From assembly GCA_947585665.1 (NCBI GenBank), contig CANPXE010000014.1, positions 1 through 37,343 of the forward strand: a DNA stretch of 37,343 nt, in the 5' to 3' direction. Shown here piece after piece: positions 33,700-37,343 of the stretch (the stretch's first letter is position 1; each line of letters starts with the position of its first letter). The notes below the pieces were generated by a model that worked only from the letters and a program-made list of their open reading frames with translations, ran no database searches and was not told the origin of the DNA. The position numbers were made by a program, and so were the translations under genes. This DNA comes from an uncultured Bacilli bacterium. Lineage in GTDB: Bacteria; Bacillota_I; Bacilli_A; RF39; UBA660.

Positions 33700-33928
33700 A
33701 GGTTCATAGGCGATGAAGTTGAGGAGTAATATATTGATATTTAAAGAGAGTTAGTGGTTGGTGGAAACTAATAATAGATATATATGAAGGTAGCAATGGA
33801 GCTAGATTATTGAACTTAGTAGATAATTTCGTTTAATACGCGTTAAGTATATAAGTGTATATTGCAAAATATAAATTAAGGTGGTACCGCGATTATTCGT
33901 CCTTAGGGATTGAATAGTCGCTTTTTTT
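33700..33928 (+). promoter_or_regulatory. T-box riboswitch, valine type
   Basis: A leader of about 225 bases senses uncharged tRNA. The conserved antiterminator box AAGGTGGTACCGCG lies at 33878-33891 with CCTT at 33901-33904 as its pairing partner. The alternative terminator pairs GCGATTATTC (33889-33898) with GAATAGTCGC (33912-33921) before a T-run. Stem I carries GAAGGTAGCAA, with GTA at 33790-33792 as the likely specifier codon (valine), and a GGTTGGTGGAAACTAA distal element. The TGGT bulge fits a tRNA with A at the discriminator position. The leader precedes an HD gene and valS, which agrees with valine sensing. Confidence 0.92.
33889..33928 (+). terminator. T-box terminator
   Basis: The ten-bp stem (one G-T pair) and T-run form the off state of the riboswitch. 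Confidence 0.9.
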
Positions 33929-33943
33929 ATGGAGGATGAGAGT

Positions 33944-34696
33944 ATGGATATTGAAGTTATTGATAGAGCTTTTCGTGATTATGTTAGTAAGTTTGATAAA
34001 CGCAATAAAAAAATTCGTTTGAAGTTTGATCATACTTTTGAAGTTGTCAAAGTGATGGAAAAAATTTGTAAAAAGATGAATTTGAATGAAGAAGATACTC
34101 TTCTTGCGAAAGCCATTGCTTATTTTCATGACATAGGACGTTTTGAACAAGCAATTAAAACAGGTACCTTTAAAGATGATGTTATGGATCATGCTAACAA
34201 TGGTGTTGCCTTATTATTTGAAGATGGGTTAATTGATAAGTTTCAAATTGATGAAAAATATTATGATTTAATTAGAGTTAGTGTTAAAAATCATAATAAA
34301 TTAGAAGTGGAAAAAAACTTATCCGAAAGAGAAAAATTATTTGTCAACTTAATAAGGGATGCTGATAAAATTGATATTTATCGTGTTATTTGTAAGTACT
34401 ATATAATAGGAAAGAGATATAAATTTGAAGCTGAACCAAATTTGATAAATATAGAAAATTTCTTTAATCATAGATTAATCAATAATAATGATAAAAAAAC
34501 GATGAGTGATAATATCATTAGTAGTATGGCTCTTATTTATGACCTTAATTATAAAGAGAGTTTTGAAGTATTAAAAGAGACGGGATATTATCGTGATTAT
34601 CTCAATAAATTAAAAGCAAGTAGCGAAAAAGAAGATTTACTTGATAAGATGAAAAAAGAAGTAATTGATTACTTAAAAGAAAGGAATGCTTGGTAA
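33944..34696 (+). CDS. HD-domain phosphohydrolase
   Basis: HD domains bind metals and hydrolyse phosphate esters, often of nucleotides. The 250-residue protein has H30, H62-D63 (AYFHDIGRF), H83 (DHANNG) and D139/D141 ([10 protein letters not shown]), the pattern of the family. ATG 33944 is used because GGAGG at 33931-33935 precedes it; ATG 33929 lies before that site. It sits between the valine T-box and valS, and its TAA overlaps the valS ATG by one base, so it is tRNA-regulated with valS. Substrate is unknown. Confidence 0.88.
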   Translation: MDIEVIDRAFRDYVSKFDKRNKKIRLKFDHTFEVVKVMEKICKKMNLNEEDTLLAKAIAYFHDIGRFEQAIKTGTFKDDVMDHANNGVALLFEDGLIDKFQIDEKYYDLIRVSVKNHNKLEVEKNLSEREKLFVNLIRDADKIDIYRVICKYYIIGKRYKFEAEPNLINIENFFNHRLINNNDKKTMSDNIISSMALIYDLNYKESFEVLKETGYYRDYLNKLKASSEKEDLLDKMKKEVIDYLKERNAW

Positions 34697-37233
34697 TGTT
34701 AGATAAAAAATATAATCATTTAGAAGTAGAAAAAAATAAATATGAAGAATGGCTCAAAAAAGATTATTTTGTAGCGGGAAAAGATAAGAGTAAGAAACCT
34801 TATTGCATAGTTATACCACCACCAAATGTTACCGGTAAATTACATTTAGGACATGCCTGGGATACAACTTTACAAGATATTATTATTCGTTATAAGCGAA
34901 TGGATGGTTATGATGCCTTATGGTTAGCGGGAATGGATCATGCCGGAATCGCAACACAAGCTAAAGTTGACAAAAGACTTAAAGATATGGGTATTAAACC
35001 GCGTGAGATGGATCGTGATGAATGGCTAGAACAAGCCTGGGCTTGGAAAAAGGAATACGCTAATACCATTCATGAACAATGGGCGAAACTTGGATTATCG
35101 CTTGACTATTCAAGAGAGCGTTTTACACTTGATGAAGGACTAAATTATGCCGTTCGTAAAGTCTTTGTTGATTTATATAATAAGGGATTAATCTATCGTG
35201 GTGAAAGAATTATTAACTGGGATCCTGTTCAAATGACAGCTTTATCTAATGAGGAAGTAATTTATAAAGATGATGAAGGAGCTTTTTATCATTTAAAGTA
35301 CTATATTGAAGATGAAGATCGTTATTTGGAAGTTGCGACGACAAGACCAGAGACTTTATTTGGTGATACCGCAGTAGCAGTCAACCCTAAAGATGAGCGT
35401 TATAAAGATTTAATTGGCAAGAATGTTATTTTACCAATCGTCAATAAAAAGATTCCAATTGTTGGTGATATTCATGCTGACCCTGAATTTGGAACCGGTG
35501 TTGTTAAAATAACGCCAGCTCACGATCCTAACGACTTTGAAGTAGGAAATCGTCATAACTTAGAACGTGTTGTCGTTATGAATCCTGATGCCACCATGAA
35601 TGAAAAAGCTGGAAAGTATCAAGGAATGACACGTGAAAAGTGTCGTGAAGAGTTAGTCAAAGACTTAGAAAAAGAAGGATTATTAATAAAAGTTGAACCA
35701 ATGGTTCATAGTGTTGGACATAGTGAAAGAACTGATACAGTTGTTGAACCATATCTATCAAAGCAATGGTTTGTTAAAATGCGTCCTCTTGCTGATCACG
35801 TCCTAGAAAATCAAAAGAATAAAGATAAAAAAGTAAACTTTATTCCCGAAAGATATGAAAAGACGATGAATCATTGGATGGAGATCACTTATGACTGGTG
35901 TATTTCTCGTCAACTTTGGTGGGGACACAGAATTCCAGCATGGTACAAAGGTGACGAAATATATGTTGGAATGGAAGAACCAACTGGTGAAGGCTGGGTC
36001 CAAGATGAAGATGTTTTAGATACCTGGTTTTCATCAGCCTTATGGCCATTCTCAACGCTTGGTTGGCCAGAAGAAACCGAAGACTTTAAGAGATATTATC
36101 CAAATAGTTGTCTTGTAACAGGTTATGACATCATTCCTTTCTGGGTTAATCGAATGACTTTCCAAGGTTTAGAGTTTACTGGAAAACGTCCTTTCAAAGA
36201 CTGTTTGATTCATGGTTTAATTCGTGATAAAGAAGGACGAAAGATGTCCAAATCTCTTGGTAATGGAATTGATCCAATGGATGTCATTGATGAATATGGT
36301 GCTGACTCTTTAAGATTTTTCTTAACGACTAATTCGGCACCAGGAATGGATTTAAGATATGACGAAGAAAAAGTAAAATCAACTTGGAACTTCATCAATA
36401 AATTATGGAATGCTTCTCGTTTTGTCTTAATGAATATTGAAGATTTAAATGAAAAGAATTATACGCTAGAAAACTTATCATTATCTGATAAATGGATTTT
36501 GACTAGACTAAATGAAACTATTAAAGAAGTAAGAAGAAACATGGATACTTATGAATTCCATAACGTTGGTAATATGTTATATAATTTCATTTGGGAAGAC
36601 TTTTGTAGTAGTTATATTGAACTTGCTAAAACAGATATGACAGAAACAACAAAAAGCGTTTTATTAAAAGTATTAACTTCTATTTTAAAGATGCTTCATC
36701 CATTTATGCCTTATGTAACGGAAGAAATCTATCAAATGTTACCAATAAAGGAAAAGGATTCAATTGTCATAAGTAATTATCCAGTTGTTGAAAAAGAATT
36801 GATCTTTAAAAAAGAAAAAGATCAACTTGATAAGATCTTAGAAGATATTGTGGCAATCCGTAATTTAAAAGCTACTAATTCGATAACGAAAGACGCTAAA
36901 GTAAAAGTTAATGTTAAAGACGATATCAAAAATATATATTTCTCGCAATTAAAGATTAAAGAAGAGAATTTAACTGATAAAGAATTAGATTTATTAAATG
37001 TAAATTATAAATCTAAAAATATTGATATAACTTATTATTATGAAGGAAGCAAAGAAGATGTATCTAAAAAAGATGAAGAAATTAAAAAGTTAGAAGAATC
37101 TATTGCTCGTCGTGAAAAACTTTTAAGTAATGAAAATTATGTCAATAAAGCTCCAGCTAATATCGTTGAACTTGATCGTAAGAAACTTGCCGAAGAAAAA
37201 GAAAAATTAAAGTTATTGAAAGAGACTATATAA
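34696..37233 (+). CDS. valS: Valyl-tRNA synthetase
   Basis: ValS charges tRNA-Val and edits mischarged threonine. The 845-residue protein has [15 protein letters not shown] with HLGH at 50-53, the editing domain in the middle with [17 protein letters not shown], the KMSKS motif at 516-520 ([10 protein letters not shown]), an anticodon-binding helical domain, and a C-terminal coiled coil (about 780-845) that contacts tRNA. Length is typical of bacterial ValS. The start overlaps the HD gene stop (TAATG) with AAAGGA at 34680-34685. Confidence 0.98.
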   Translation: MLDKKYNHLEVEKNKYEEWLKKDYFVAGKDKSKKPYCIVIPPPNVTGKLHLGHAWDTTLQDIIIRYKRMDGYDALWLAGMDHAGIATQAKVDKRLKDMGIKPREMDRDEWLEQAWAWKKEYANTIHEQWAKLGLSLDYSRERFTLDEGLNYAVRKVFVDLYNKGLIYRGERIINWDPVQMTALSNEEVIYKDDEGAFYHLKYYIEDEDRYLEVATTRPETLFGDTAVAVNPKDERYKDLIGKNVILPIVNKKIPIVGDIHADPEFGTGVVKITPAHDPNDFEVGNRHNLERVVVMNPDATMNEKAGKYQGMTREKCREELVKDLEKEGLLIKVEPMVHSVGHSERTDTVVEPYLSKQWFVKMRPLADHVLENQKNKDKKVNFIPERYEKTMNHWMEITYDWCISRQLWWGHRIPAWYKGDEIYVGMEEPTGEGWVQDEDVLDTWFSSALWPFSTLGWPEETEDFKRYYPNSCLVTGYDIIPFWVNRMTFQGLEFTGKRPFKDCLIHGLIRDKEGRKMSKSLGNGIDPMDVIDEYGADSLRFFLTTNSAPGMDLRYDEEKVKSTWNFINKLWNASRFVLMNIEDLNEKNYTLENLSLSDKWILTRLNETIKEVRRNMDTYEFHNVGNMLYNFIWEDFCSSYIELAKTDMTETTKSVLLKVLTSILKMLHPFMPYVTEEIYQMLPIKEKDSIVISNYPVVEKELIFKKEKDQLDKILEDIVAIRNLKATNSITKDAKVKVNVKDDIKNIYFSQLKIKEENLTDKELDLLNVNYKSKNIDITYYYEGSKEDVSKKDEEIKKLEESIARREKLLSNENYVNKAPANIVELDRKKLAEEKEKLKLLKETI

Positions 37234-37239
37234 TTATTA

Positions 37240-37267
37240 AGTCATTGATAATAATTTATCAATGACT
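37240..37267. repeat. 12-bp inverted repeat after valS
   Basis: AGTCATTGATAA and TTATCAATGACT are perfect reverse complements around a TAAT loop. No T-run follows, so it is likely a transcript-stabilising hairpin rather than the main terminator. Confidence 0.6.
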
Positions 37268-37269
37268 CA

Positions 37270-37306
37270 GACTGTTGACAAAGTTCAATGGTCTTTTCTT
37301 TTTTTA
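37270..37306 (+). terminator. Terminator after valS
   Basis: GACTGTTGA pairs with TCAATGGTC (two G-T pairs) across a six-base loop, followed by TTTTCTTTTTTT. It lies three bases after the perfect 12-bp hairpin. Confidence 0.75.
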
Positions 37307-37316
37307 AAATATGTTG

Positions 37317-37322
37317 TATAAT
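37317..37322 (+). promoter_or_regulatory. -10 element of the next gene
   Basis: TATAAT near the right edge, probably the promoter of a gene beyond the window. The TTGACA at 37275-37280 is too far away to be its partner. Confidence 0.4.
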
Positions 37323-37343
37323 GTATTCGTAAGGTTGCTTTAT

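Noticed and set aside
37275-37280. TTGACA as -35 of the downstream gene
   Set aside because: It is 36 bases from the only TATAAT and lies inside the valS terminator stem.
1-37343. Recoding of TGA as Trp, as in mycoplasmas
   Set aside because: TGA ends dnaG and the metallopeptidase-like gene at sensible points, and tryptophans are encoded by TGG.
1-37343. CRISPR arrays, tRNA or rRNA genes, insertion sequences
   Set aside because: I saw no regularly spaced repeats, no cloverleaf or rRNA segments, and no transposase or terminal repeats on either strand.

Overview
The window is AT-rich chromosomal DNA (by eye near 70% A+T) from a member of the Firmicutes, class Bacilli. The supporting marks are an ftsA-ftsZ pair, SepF and DivIVA, both PolC and DnaE polymerases, the dnaG-rpoD-trmK order, a T-box leader ahead of valS, and strong GGAGG-type ribosome binding sites. 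TGA is used as a stop (dnaG and the 21599-23923 gene), so this is not a TGA=Trp mycoplasma. The compact operons fit an uncultured gut Bacilli lineage such as RF39 or an Erysipelotrichales relative; that placement is inference.

Layout. 54-416: two tiny adjacent genes encoding double-glycine-leader peptides with GxxxG motifs, a likely two-peptide bacteriocin or signal pair. 434-5384: division and DNA translocation (ftsA, ftsZ, ftsK). 5481-8056: a paired M16 peptidase operon, one subunit with HxxEH and one without. 8097-9860: a HerA-type ATPase. 9893-10811: sepF and divIVA. 10822-11710: a minus-strand block with rpmB and an unknown gene. 11789-21363: dnaE, an unknown gene and an unusually long polC. 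21378-26517: an operon of a small acidic ORF and two large modular proteins that share a C-terminal half but differ at the N-terminus (HELLH metallopeptidase-like versus HopA1-like). 26536-30076: dnaG, rpoD, trmK. 30124-31859: a spoVID-like and a ysxE-like gene, the order found beside valS in Bacillus. 31968-33667: a pseudopilin-like protein with two repeated C-terminal modules. 33670-37306: T-box leader, HD hydrolase and valS.

Most genes are housekeeping: septum assembly (FtsA, FtsZ, SepF, DivIVA, FtsK), replication (DnaE, PolC, DnaG), transcription (RpoD) and translation (L28, TrmK, ValS). The accessory interest lies in four places: the bacteriocin-like peptide pair at the left edge, the extra domains embedded in PolC (including a beta-sandwich-like block inside the proofreading exonuclease), the metallopeptidase/HopA1-like modular pair between polC and dnaG, and the pilin-like surface protein upstream of the T-box. 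Many genes are preceded by the extended -10 element TGTTATAAT.
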